Shown here piece by piece: positions 45,484-53,439 of a DNA stretch of 64,000 nt. The translations under genes and the position numbers were made by a program. The DNA lies in the NCBI GenBank assembly GCA_031537795.1, contig JAVKNF010000010.1, forward strand, positions 1 through 64,000, in the 5' to 3' direction. Under the pieces are notes generated by a model. That model was not told where the DNA came from, ran no database searches, and was given only the letters and a program-made list of their open reading frames with translations. This DNA comes from JAVKNF01 sp031537795 (lineage in GTDB: Bacteria > Pseudomonadota > Alphaproteobacteria > Rickettsiales > Deianiraeaceae). How positions within the stretch are numbered: the first letter of the stretch is position 1; each line of letters starts with the position of its first letter.

Positions 45484-46672
45484 TTTCGTATCACTTGCCA
45501 CAAAATATAGACCTAGAAAATTATCAGATTTAGTAGGGCACGAAATTTTAGTCTCTGCATTAAGAAATGCTTTTTTAAATAACAGAGTGCATCAAGCTAT
45601 TTTATTTAGCGGGACGAGAGGAGTGGGTAAAACAACAATAGCAAGAATTATCGCTATGTCTTTAAATTGCACTGAAAATAAAGATCTGAATTCAGGTGAT
45701 TTTACTCAAAACATAGACCCTTGTTTAAATTGTGATAGCTGTTTAGATATACTTAAAAATACATCTGTTGATGTAATAGAAATAGATGCTGCAAGTAATA
45801 CTGGCGTGGATTTTATAAAAGATCTAATCTCTGATATCAATTTTAATCCATTTAATTCTTATTACAAGATTTTCATTATAGACGAAGTTCATATGCTTTC
45901 AAAATCGGCATTCAATGCTTTACTCAAAACACTTGAAGAGCCACCTTTGAAAGTAAAATTCATTTTTGCAACAACAGAATTAAAAAAAATACCAATTACA
46001 GTTTTATCAAGATGTCAAAAATTTTACCTAAAAAACATAGAAAAAGAAATAATTTCAAATCAAATAGAGAAGATCTTAAAAATTGAGTTTATAGAATTTG
46101 AAAAAGATGCCCTCAATCTAGTGTCAAAGTATGCAAAAGGTTCAATGAGAGATGCTTTGTCTATATTAGATAAACTTATCATCTCCTCAAATAATAAAAT
46201 TATAGATCTGAAGATTACAAAAGAAATCTTAAGCGATATAAATATTCTTAATCTATTTTATAATTTATATTTAGGAAATTTTGAAGTATCTTTAAAAGAA
46301 ATGAATTTAATTCTAGAGTCTAACATTGAAATAGAGTTAATTTTACAAGAATTAATAGACATTATTACAAAAGGGATTCTATATTTGAATGAAATAGAAA
46401 ATTTAAAAGAAGATCAAGATATAAAGGATTTATTTGAAAAAATAAAAGATCTTGATATTCTTAATGTTCCAAAATTAACAAGAATATATCAGATCACTAT
46501 TCAATCTTTTGCAGAAATAAAAAATCTAAACTCTTTAAATTTTAGCATTATGTTTATTACAAAATTATGTTATGCTTCTAGTTTGCCGACTCCTATAGAA
46601 GCTTTAAAAATGATAAAAGATAAAAATATAATAGATTTTATTACAAAGACAGAATCGAGAATTATAGAATAG
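45473..46672 (+). CDS. dnaX: DNA polymerase III clamp-loader subunit, gamma-length DnaX
   Basis: The 399-aa AAA+ protein has KYRPRKLSDLVGHE, Walker A GTRGVGKTT, a zinc module with CLNCDSC, IIDEVHMLSKSAFNALLKTLEEPP (Walker B) and the SRC sensor in VLSRCQKF. It ends soon after domain III, so the long tau C-terminal region that binds DnaB and the polymerase is absent. No slippery heptamer with a longer second frame is evident. Either the organism uses only a gamma-type protein or tau functions are elsewhere. Confidence 0.94.
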   Translation: MYNNFVSLATKYRPRKLSDLVGHEILVSALRNAFLNNRVHQAILFSGTRGVGKTTIARIIAMSLNCTENKDLNSGDFTQNIDPCLNCDSCLDILKNTSVDVIEIDAASNTGVDFIKDLISDINFNPFNSYYKIFIIDEVHMLSKSAFNALLKTLEEPPLKVKFIFATTELKKIPITVLSRCQKFYLKNIEKEIISNQIEKILKIEFIEFEKDALNLVSKYAKGSMRDALSILDKLIISSNNKIIDLKITKEILSDINILNLFYNLYLGNFEVSLKEMNLILESNIEIELILQELIDIITKGILYLNEIENLKEDQDIKDLFEKIKDLDILNVPKLTRIYQITIQSFAEIKNLNSLNFSIMFITKLCYASSLPTPIEALKMIKDKNIIDFITKTESRIIE

Positions 46673-46679
46673 ATAATAT

Positions 46680-48158
46680 TCATTCAGATAATTGTATTTT
46701 ACTTAAAATTATACTAGCGATTCTGAAATATTCAGCTTTTTTTATAAGAATTTTATAGTTTTGTATATAATATTTAAAACCTAAATTCTTTAGATGTTCC
46801 AAAGAACAGTTCTCGTTCTCTTTATTAACCTCAATCATACTAAGTATGATGGATATTATATTTCTGCATATCATCTGGTCAATAGAAAGAGCTGCGATAT
46901 CTGATTCTTTGATCTTCTTCATAATATCTTTATCCTTAATTTTTGCAACATTACTTCCTGCTGGAATCTCTTGATTTTTTGACTCTATCTCTTCTTGGAA
47001 ATCTGCAAATATAGAATTTTTAGACATCAAACATATTGTAATAGAAAGACTCTTATTTGCTATATAAGCTGTTAGATTATTAGAAACTGTATTTAATTTT
47101 TGAAAAAGAAAATCTAATCCTTCTGATATATTGCCAGAAAAAACAGGCAATAAAGCCACCTCTCTTATTAATATGCCATATTTCACTCCTTTATATTTAT
47201 TTAAAGAATCTTTAATTTTATCTAAATAATTTAATTCCTCTAAATTATATTCCTTCTTTATAAAACTTGATATTACTTCATATTTATCTTGTTGAATCTT
47301 ATCTTTTAAGAAAATAGCAATTTCTAATAATTGATACAACTTCATTTGTTTTAAACAACTTAAAATTAAATCTTGAGAAAATAGCTCGGAATCAATAATA
47401 TCAGAAGAGCAACTTGTCAAGATAACAAAATCATGAAATATTTGGCCTAATTCAAATTTCCTAGTTAATATTATTTTAAATTGATCTAAAGTTACTTTTT
47501 TATTCCCTTTTGAGATTAAATCAGCAATTAGTTTTTTTGAAGATTTTAAGCTGAAATTTAGCGCATCGGCAATTTCAGAGATAACAGAATCTGCTTCTTT
47601 TATTCTTTCGATTAAGTTTTTGAAAATCTCAACAATTTTTATAATGCAATCTGTGTTCTTTGTTGACAAATACAATTCAGACAATCTAGCTGATAAAACA
47701 ACAAGAAATATAGCCCTCGAAGTCGCAGACTGAAAAAATTTAAAATGCTCTTCTGAAACATCAAGTAAAATCTTCCTAAAAAATCTATCAGGAGACAAGA
47801 ATAATATATTTAGGATTGTTTCATTCAAGTCTTTTAATAATGAAGATTCTTGTTTTATTAAGGATTTCTCTTTTAAGTAGATATCTATCATTAATTTTAT
47901 AGAATCACTAAATAATTGCTCATTCTCTATTGTTGTAATTTCAAATAAAGGAAGCCCGCAATAAGAAGATATTTCATTATTGACGTCTATAATTTTCTTT
48001 GCAGAATCTAAAGTCTGTAAATTTAACAGATCTACAAAACCAGATTTTAGTTTTTTGTAGAAGTTTTCTACATCAGAATTCTCTTTTCTGGAGAAGCCAT
48101 AGACGTTACTTGCATATAACCCTATTTTTTCATTATCAAGATTAATCTCTTCTGGCAT
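46680..48158 (-). CDS. Large helical protein, unknown
   Basis: No recognisable domain in 492 residues. Composition is soluble and alpha-helical throughout, with no signal peptide and no membrane segment. Segments such as SATSRAIFLVVLSARLSELYLS and ELFSQDLILSCLKQMKLYQLLEIAIFLKD suggest stacked helical repeats. It overlaps the 3' end of rnc by 17 bases and is convergent with dnaX, 7 bases apart. Confidence 0.6.
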   Translation of the reverse strand: MPEEINLDNEKIGLYASNVYGFSRKENSDVENFYKKLKSGFVDLLNLQTLDSAKKIIDVNNEISSYCGLPLFEITTIENEQLFSDSIKLMIDIYLKEKSLIKQESSLLKDLNETILNILFLSPDRFFRKILLDVSEEHFKFFQSATSRAIFLVVLSARLSELYLSTKNTDCIIKIVEIFKNLIERIKEADSVISEIADALNFSLKSSKKLIADLISKGNKKVTLDQFKIILTRKFELGQIFHDFVILTSCSSDIIDSELFSQDLILSCLKQMKLYQLLEIAIFLKDKIQQDKYEVISSFIKKEYNLEELNYLDKIKDSLNKYKGVKYGILIREVALLPVFSGNISEGLDFLFQKLNTVSNNLTAYIANKSLSITICLMSKNSIFADFQEEIESKNQEIPAGSNVAKIKDKDIMKKIKESDIAALSIDQMICRNIISIILSMIEVNKENENCSLEHLKNLGFKYYIQNYKILIKKAEYFRIASIILSKIQLSE

Positions 48159-48813
48159 ATTTAGTTAGAATTTTATATAATTCGTTTGATGCTTCTTTTT
48201 CTGCTAGATTTATCTTAGAGCCTTCACCAAAAGCTATAAAATCTTCAATCTCTACAGATACTTGAAATTTTGGCTTATTATCTGTTCCTGTTTTTGCAAT
48301 AATTTTATAAACTGGTAGTTTCTTAAATTTAGATTGAGTAAATTCTTGTAATTTTGTTTTTGTGTCATTAGATTCATCAAGATATTTAAAAAATAAAGAC
48401 TCAACAATTTCATGAACTTTATCAAATCCGTATTCAATGTATATAATTGCTAAAATAGATTCAACAACAGCTGAAATTATATTCAGATTATCTTTTAAAT
48501 TGTGTTGTAAATTCTTTGCCACTTTTATCTCTTCTTGTAATTTTATATCTAATCCAATCTTAAATGCAACATCTCTTGATGCTAAAATAGATTTCTTTTT
48601 AGACAAATCTCCCTCTGAATCTTCCGTAAATCTCAAAAATAAGAGACTTGATATTGCAAAATTTAAAACAGAGTCTCCTAAAAATTCTAATCTTTCATAG
48701 CAAATTCTCTTGTTAATACTGGGGTGAGTCGTAGCCTTATGAAAATTTTCTGATTCTAATATCTTATTAACTTGAAAATAATCTATAAAGGAATGAAAAT
48801 TTATGAAATTCAT
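48142..48813 (-). CDS. rnc: Ribonuclease III
   Basis: RNase III processes rRNA precursors and other double-stranded RNA. The 223-aa protein has the signature ERLEFLGDSVLNFAISSLLF, the second catalytic region ISAVVESILAIIYIEYG (with the metal-binding Glu), and a C-terminal dsRNA-binding domain (TKLQEFTQSKFKKLPVYK...FGEGSKINLAEKEASNELY). The 16S flanking stem in this window is its expected substrate. Confidence 0.95.
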   Translation of the reverse strand: MNFINFHSFIDYFQVNKILESENFHKATTHPSINKRICYERLEFLGDSVLNFAISSLLFLRFTEDSEGDLSKKKSILASRDVAFKIGLDIKLQEEIKVAKNLQHNLKDNLNIISAVVESILAIIYIEYGFDKVHEIVESLFFKYLDESNDTKTKLQEFTQSKFKKLPVYKIIAKTGTDNKPKFQVSVEIEDFIAFGEGSKINLAEKEASNELYKILTKYARRD

Positions 48814-48844
48814 ATAAAAAAGACTTTAAAATAAATAAAATAAA

Positions 48845-49393
48845 ATGCAAAAAAAAGATAGTAAAAATAATTTGGGATTATCAGACATAGAAAAAAATAT
48901 TAATAATAATCTATTTCAGATTATAACAAAGGAATTAATTGTTAGATTAGACAAGGATTTTCTTGATTTTATAAAATTAAGAAAAACGAGAGATATGGCT
49001 ATAATTTTAAATTACTTGAAAGGTCAAGATTTGATCAATACAAATTACAATAAAGAATTTACAGATTATCTTATTCAGAATTCGCTTCAAGTAGAAGCAA
49101 TAATATCAAAATTAAGGTCTATAAAAACTATATCTCTATTTATAAAAGTGTTATGTAAAAAGACAAAAGTTATTAATTTTGAAATACTAAACAATCTTTA
49201 TGTTAGAGAAAGAAAAATAAATTCACTAACAGATTGGTCTGTTCTAAATAATTTTCTAAAAAAGAAGAATGAAAATCAAAATATTGATAAATTAGACAGA
49301 ATTTCTGATAAATCAATAGACTATACTTCAATAGAAATAGACGAAAAATTCTTCGCAGAGTTAGAGAAAGATATTCAAATGTTATATGAATAA
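48845..49393 (+). CDS. Unknown helical protein upstream of the 5' nuclease
   Basis: This 182-aa, highly charged protein has no motif I recognise. It is acidic at the C terminus (FFAELEKDIQMLYE). It is divergent from rnc across 31 bases and overlaps the 5'-nuclease gene by 8 bases, suggesting coupled expression with it. Confidence 0.5.
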   Translation: MQKKDSKNNLGLSDIEKNINNNLFQIITKELIVRLDKDFLDFIKLRKTRDMAIILNYLKGQDLINTNYNKEFTDYLIQNSLQVEAIISKLRSIKTISLFIKVLCKKTKVINFEILNNLYVRERKINSLTDWSVLNNFLKKKNENQNIDKLDRISDKSIDYTSIEIDEKFFAELEKDIQMLYE

Positions 49394-50543
49394 AGATAAG
49401 AAAAATTCATTCTGCATTATAGACGGATATTCTATTCTTTTTCAGTCTTTCTACGGAGTAAAAGAGGATTTAAGATTTAATAATATTCCAATCAACGCAA
49501 TATATGGGGCTCTAAATACAACATTAAGTATAATAAATAAATTCCAACCTAATTATATTGTTTTTGCATTAGATACAGGAGGTAAAACCTTTAGAGATGA
49601 TTTATTTTTAGAATTTTCCAATAAACAATCTATAAATAAACTCTTGGAGTTGTATAATATAAATGATAAAATCAATAAAGAATTAGAATTAAGAATTAGA
49701 AACAATAATATCTCTTTAGAAGAATTGATAATTATCTTGTCAATTTCAGAAGAAAGTATAATTAAATTTAAAAAAACATTCAATGTTCAAAAATTAGAAA
49801 TCCGAGATATTTTACTTATATTTTTTGAATTAGAAGAAAATCTAGAGATAACAGAAGTAGAATCAGAGTACAAGAAAAACAGAAAAAAAGTACCAGAAGA
49901 AATGATACCGCAATTTGCTATATTTGAAGAATTAATAGAAGCTTTAAACATTAAACAGTTTTCATTGTCAAATTATGAAGCAGATGATATTATTGCAAGT
50001 TTAAGTAAAAGATTCTCAAGCGAGGATCTAGAAATATTAATAGCTTCTAGAGATAAAGATTTAATGCAACTTATAAATGAAACAACTCAAATATATAATT
50101 TAACTCATAAAAAGATAATAACAAAAGAGACCTTTTATCAAGATTTCGGTTTTGATTCAGAATATTTCATAGAATATTTATCTTTAACAGGAGACACAAG
50201 TGATAATATTCCAGGGGTTGCTGGTATAGGTGAAAAGACAGCAAAAGAAATCATCAAAAATTACAATACTGTAGAAAATTATCTTGAAAAAACAAATTTA
50301 AAAAACAGACAATACAATCTGATAAAAAATAATATAGAGTTATTTCATCTTTCAAAATCTTTAATAAAATTGAACTGCAATCTAAATCTATTCAGGAGTA
50401 TAGAAGATCTAAAGATAAAATTTGATAATAGAAAATTAAGAGATTTCATTAAAAAATATAATTTCCAAGAAACAAATTTAATAAGAAATTTTATAACTAA
50501 TAATATAGATACAATAGATAATAATTCAGGTTTTCTTTTTTGA
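49386..50543 (+). CDS. Stand-alone PolA-type 5'-3' exonuclease with an internal insertion
   Basis: The protein matches the 5'-nuclease domain of DNA polymerase I: IIDGYSILFQSFYG (metal Asp13), VFALDTGGKTFRDDL, EYKKNRKKVPEEM, NYEADDIIASL with EADD at 198-201, SRDKDLMQL and LTGDTSDNIPGVAGIGEKTAKEII (helix-hairpin-helix). It removes RNA primers and flaps. Two oddities: the polymerase and 3'-exonuclease domains are absent (385 residues in all), and about 85 residues are inserted between residues 75 and 160, inside what is normally FRhdLyxxYKxnR. The insert is helical and charged. Confidence 0.85.
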   Translation: MNKDKKNSFCIIDGYSILFQSFYGVKEDLRFNNIPINAIYGALNTTLSIINKFQPNYIVFALDTGGKTFRDDLFLEFSNKQSINKLLELYNINDKINKELELRIRNNNISLEELIIILSISEESIIKFKKTFNVQKLEIRDILLIFFELEENLEITEVESEYKKNRKKVPEEMIPQFAIFEELIEALNIKQFSLSNYEADDIIASLSKRFSSEDLEILIASRDKDLMQLINETTQIYNLTHKKIITKETFYQDFGFDSEYFIEYLSLTGDTSDNIPGVAGIGEKTAKEIIKNYNTVENYLEKTNLKNRQYNLIKNNIELFHLSKSLIKLNCNLNLFRSIEDLKIKFDNRKLRDFIKKYNFQETNLIRNFITNNIDTIDNNSGFLF

Positions 50544-50614
50544 TAATCTTCTCAAATCTCTAAAAAATATAAATAATGCTTCCAGAAAGATAAATATTAT
50601 TATAATATTATTTT

Positions 50615-51145
50615 ATGGATTTATTAGGTTCTCTTTTTTCAAATTTGATCTCTTTTTCTGGAAATAATTTATTTGCTTCAATTAAACAATATATTATTTT
50701 TATATTACTATTTATAATTACGGCACTTTCATTTTATTCTATATCAGTCTATTATAGGCTAGAATTATCAGAAAATAAAATAGCAAAGCTTGAGATAGAT
50801 AGAAAACTTCAGTGTGATTTAATACAACTTGGAGATAAAACAAAAAAGAATATTAAAAATAAGATAGAAAAATATTTAGAAGATTTAATTTTAAATAAAG
50901 AGATTATTAAAGATATAAATAAAACAAAAAAGAATATTGGAATTAAAAAAGATCACATTAAGCAAAAAGAAGAATTGAAAGCAGAAAATTTTAAACTTGA
51001 AAAGCTAATTCAAACAAAAGAAGAAGAGATACAAGAACAAAAAAGAATAATTTTAGATTATGAGAATTCAAGACAAGAACTTCAAAAAGAGGTTATTAAA
51101 TACAGAAATTCAATCCTAAAAGAAATAGATAAGCTTTATGACTAA
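50615..51145 (+). CDS. Single-pass inner-membrane protein with a coiled coil (i-spanin-like layout)
   Basis: This 176-aa protein has one transmembrane segment (about residues 25-46) followed by about 110 residues of continuous coiled coil rich in Lys/Glu/Ile (for example KKDHIKQKEELKAENFKLEKL). I see no named family. The 3' end overlaps a small lipoprotein gene by 8 bases. A membrane-anchored coiled coil paired with a short overlapping lipoprotein is the layout of phage Rz/Rz1 spanins, though sequence homology is not evident. Confidence 0.55.
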   Translation: MDLLGSLFSNLISFSGNNLFASIKQYIIFILLFIITALSFYSISVYYRLELSENKIAKLEIDRKLQCDLIQLGDKTKKNIKNKIEKYLEDLILNKEIIKDINKTKKNIGIKKDHIKQKEELKAENFKLEKLIQTKEEEIQEQKRIILDYENSRQELQKEVIKYRNSILKEIDKLYD

Positions 51146-51392
51146 ACAAATAATTCTAATAATAATTATCTTAAATGTATTAATTAGTTGCTCTAAAATT
51201 ACAAACAAGATAAGTCTTTCTCAATATCATTGCAAACCTGAATTTGCCGAAATCAACTTTATAGAAGAGAAAGAAGAGAGGCAAAAATTTTATAATGATT
51301 TTATAGTTTCAAAAACATTTTTAACGGACTTGGAAATTCTAAAAACAAGTCAAAATTGCTTATTAGAAACTATTCAAAAATTAAACAAATGA
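51138..51392 (+). CDS. Small lipoprotein (o-spanin-like by position)
   Basis: This 84-aa protein has a hydrophobic leader ending in a clear lipobox (NVLISC, Cys18) and a short charged mature part of about 66 residues with two further Cys. It starts inside the end of the coiled-coil gene. Unlike typical Rz1 proteins it is not proline rich, so the spanin idea is only positional. Confidence 0.55.
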   Translation: MTKQIILIIIILNVLISCSKITNKISLSQYHCKPEFAEINFIEEKEERQKFYNDFIVSKTFLTDLEILKTSQNCLLETIQKLNK

Positions 51393-51431
51393 AGTAAGTT
51401 GAATAAATAAACTAATAGAATGAAAGTAAAA

Positions 51432-51507
51432 TGGTTGCGGGAGCCGGATTTGAACCAACGACTCTAGGTTATGAGCCTAGCAAGCTACCAGACTGCTCCA
51501 TCCCGCA
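51432..51507 (-). tRNA. Initiator tRNA-fMet(CAT) with altered initiator features
   Basis: The minus strand folds as acceptor TGCGGGA/TCCCGCA, D-arm GGAGCAGTCTGGTAGCTT, anticodon stem-loop CTAGG-CTCATAA-CCTAG and T-arm GTTGG-TTCAAAT-CCGGC. CCA is encoded. A11:U24 in the D-stem and overall identity to bacterial initiators mark it as fMet. However, position 1 is U and pairs with A72 (the E. coli type has a C1/A72 mismatch), and the anticodon stem has A29:U41 plus two G:C pairs instead of three G:C pairs. Confidence 0.93.
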
Positions 51508-51509
51508 AT

Positions 51510-51545
51510 ATATAACAACATTATTATAACTTTATTAATTGTCAA
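51510..51545 (-). promoter_or_regulatory. Probable promoter of tRNA-fMet
   Basis: Perfect TTGACA on the minus strand at 51545-51540. The -10 is unclear (AATGTT at 17 bases, as for tRNA-Thr(TGT)). Confidence 0.4.
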
Positions 51546-51707
51546 ATAATATATAGGTAATTCTAATTTAAAATATATTTCAAAGAATAAATTATATTAA
51601 AATAACATGAAAATATATATTTGAGAGCTCTCCTTATATATTAAAGATCTATCACTTGTGAATTAATAAAAACTTGTATTTTAAAAATATCATATTATTT
51701 TTTTTCT

Positions 51708-52001
51708 ATGAAACAATTTGTTTATTTATCTGTTTTCTCTTTAGTTTGTAGTTTCTCTTTTGCTAATCAAGTAAAAGCTGAATGCCACACTAAAACTGTA
51801 AAACATTGTAACGCCATAGAGGATCACTCTAGAGAACTTTCTTCCGTAGTATCAGAAGCTTCAGCAAAAATAACAGCTGGTGATGAAAAAGGAGCTCAAG
51901 AGTCACTCAAAAAAACTCACGCAGTAGTTAAAAAGCTATCAAAAGAAGTTGCTGAACTTGAACATCATTTCAAAAAACATTCAAAAAAAAAACATAAATA
52001 A
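51708..52001 (+). CDS. Small secreted basic protein
   Basis: The 97-aa product has a classic signal peptide (MKQFVYLSVFSLVCSFSFANQVKA, cleavage probably after KA). The mature part is about 73 residues: a Cys pair (ECHTKTVKHC), an amphipathic helix, and a His/Lys-rich tail (HHFKKHSKKKHK). It is probably periplasmic or exported. The tail could bind metal, nucleic acid or anionic glycans, but no family is recognised. A leader of about 160 bases precedes it and a strong terminator follows, so it is an independent unit. Confidence 0.7.
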   Translation: MKQFVYLSVFSLVCSFSFANQVKAECHTKTVKHCNAIEDHSRELSSVVSEASAKITAGDEKGAQESLKKTHAVVKKLSKEVAELEHHFKKHSKKKHK

Positions 52002-52011
52002 TTTTATTTTT

Positions 52012-52043
52012 CAACGACATTATATAATAATGTCGTTGTTTTT
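52012..52043 (+). terminator. Rho-independent terminator
   Basis: A 12-bp perfect stem (CAACGACATTAT with ATAATGTCGTTG), a 3-base loop and TTTTT directly after, 10 bases past the stop of the secreted protein gene. It is the clearest intrinsic terminator in the window. Confidence 0.85.
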
Positions 52044-52100
52044 AATTAAATTAAAATACAACTTCATTTAACAAAGATCTAATAAATAAGCAGAGCAAAA

Positions 52101-52814
52101 ATGCTAACAGTAAAAAATATAACCAAGTCATACGGTAAAAAACAAATCGTTAAGGATTTCTCTGTAGAAATTAAAAATAACGAAATTATAGGCTTATTAG
52201 GCCCAAATGGAGCTGGAAAAACAACGGCTTTCTATACAATATCTGGTCTAACTTCTGCAACATCCGGCACTATAAAATTCCTCGAAGAAGATATTACAAA
52301 TACTCCTATCTATTTAAGAGCAAAACTAGGGATAGGTTACTTACCTCAAGAAGTTTCAATCTTCAAGAATTTAACTGTTGAAGAAAATATATCAGCTGCT
52401 CTTGAAATAAAACATAGTAATAAAATCAAAGAGAGATGTTATAATATTTTAGAAGAATTTCATATTAATCATATAGCAAAAAATCTTGGGTCAGTTTTAT
52501 CTGGAGGAGAAAGAAGAAGAGTTGAAGTTGCTCGAATGATAGCATCTGAACCTAAATTAGTTTTATTAGACGAACCTTTTGCAGGAGTTGACCCAATTGC
52601 CATATCCGGCATAAGAGATATCATAATATCTTTAAAAAACAGAGGTATGTCCGTTCTAATTACAGATCATAATGTATTAGAAACTTTAAAAATAGTTGAT
52701 AGAGCTTATATTATGTCAGAAGGAAAAATAATATCAGAAGGTGAACCTAGCTACATTCTAAATGATGAACTTGTTAAGAAAGTCTATCTCGGGAAAGACT
52801 TCAAAATCCATTAA
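52101..52814 (+). CDS. lptB: LPS export ABC transporter ATPase LptB
   Basis: The 237-aa ATPase has Walker A GPNGAGKTT, the Q-loop YLPQEVSIFKNLTVEEN, the ABC signature LSGGERRRVEVARM, Walker B LVLLDEPFAGVDPIA and the switch His in ITDHNV. The phrase EPFAGVDPIAISGI is diagnostic for LptB. It energises LPS extraction with LptF/LptG; an LptG-like permease is at 34927. Confidence 0.97.
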   Translation: MLTVKNITKSYGKKQIVKDFSVEIKNNEIIGLLGPNGAGKTTAFYTISGLTSATSGTIKFLEEDITNTPIYLRAKLGIGYLPQEVSIFKNLTVEENISAALEIKHSNKIKERCYNILEEFHINHIAKNLGSVLSGGERRRVEVARMIASEPKLVLLDEPFAGVDPIAISGIRDIIISLKNRGMSVLITDHNVLETLKIVDRAYIMSEGKIISEGEPSYILNDELVKKVYLGKDFKIH

Positions 52815-52823
52815 AATAAAGCA

Positions 52824-53438
52824 ATGTTTCATTTATTTATTCTAACTATAAAAAATCAGACTTCTATTTTTTTAACTAAAGATTTATTAATTATCAACTC
52901 TGTAACTTTAGACTCTATTTCATTGTCTGAATTATTTATTATATCTTTAGAAAAGCTACTAAAAAAATGTAATGTAAATATAGACAACATAAAATCAATA
53001 ATATTTTCAGAAGAGCTTCGTAATTTAACATCTTCAAAAATAATTTCAACATCTCTAATGCCAATCTGTTTATTAAAAAAAATAAATTTATATCTGATTT
53101 CTTCATTTGATATACTATCTATGAACGAAAAAGAGTTGAATAATTTTAGTTTATATATCTTAACATTAAAAGAAGATGAATTCTTCATCAGAAACAATGC
53201 AAATCAAGAGATTTTATTTTTAAGAAAAGAGGAACTTATAAAATATATTTCACAGTATAAAATTACAAAAATTACTAGCGATAAAGAAGTAGATATTAAA
53301 GAAATTAAGATTAATATCTCAATTGAAGATATATCGATTTATAAAATGATAAAATGTTTCGAAAAAAAACAAACTAAACTTATCAATTTAAAAAAAAGAG
53401 AGATTATAAAGCTTCATTTTATAAGAGATGCAATCTAA
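52824..53438 (+). CDS. Degenerate TsaB-like protein
   Basis: This 204-aa protein has the outline of TsaB, the ASKHA-fold partner in t6A tRNA modification: an initial strand FHLFILTIKNQTSIFL, a helix LSELFIISLEKLLKKCNVNIDNIKSIIF (TsaB: LLPxIxxlLxxagxxlxdldaiav), then a segment ending in INLYLISSFDIL (TsaB: ipligvsSLdal). The glycine-rich GPGSFTGLRIG motif is not present. Assignment is tentative. It ends 1 base from the convergent mnmA. Confidence 0.35.
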   Translation: MFHLFILTIKNQTSIFLTKDLLIINSVTLDSISLSELFIISLEKLLKKCNVNIDNIKSIIFSEELRNLTSSKIISTSLMPICLLKKINLYLISSFDILSMNEKELNNFSLYILTLKEDEFFIRNNANQEILFLRKEELIKYISQYKITKITSDKEVDIKEIKINISIEDISIYKMIKCFEKKQTKLINLKKREIIKLHFIRDAI

Positions 53439-53439
53439 A

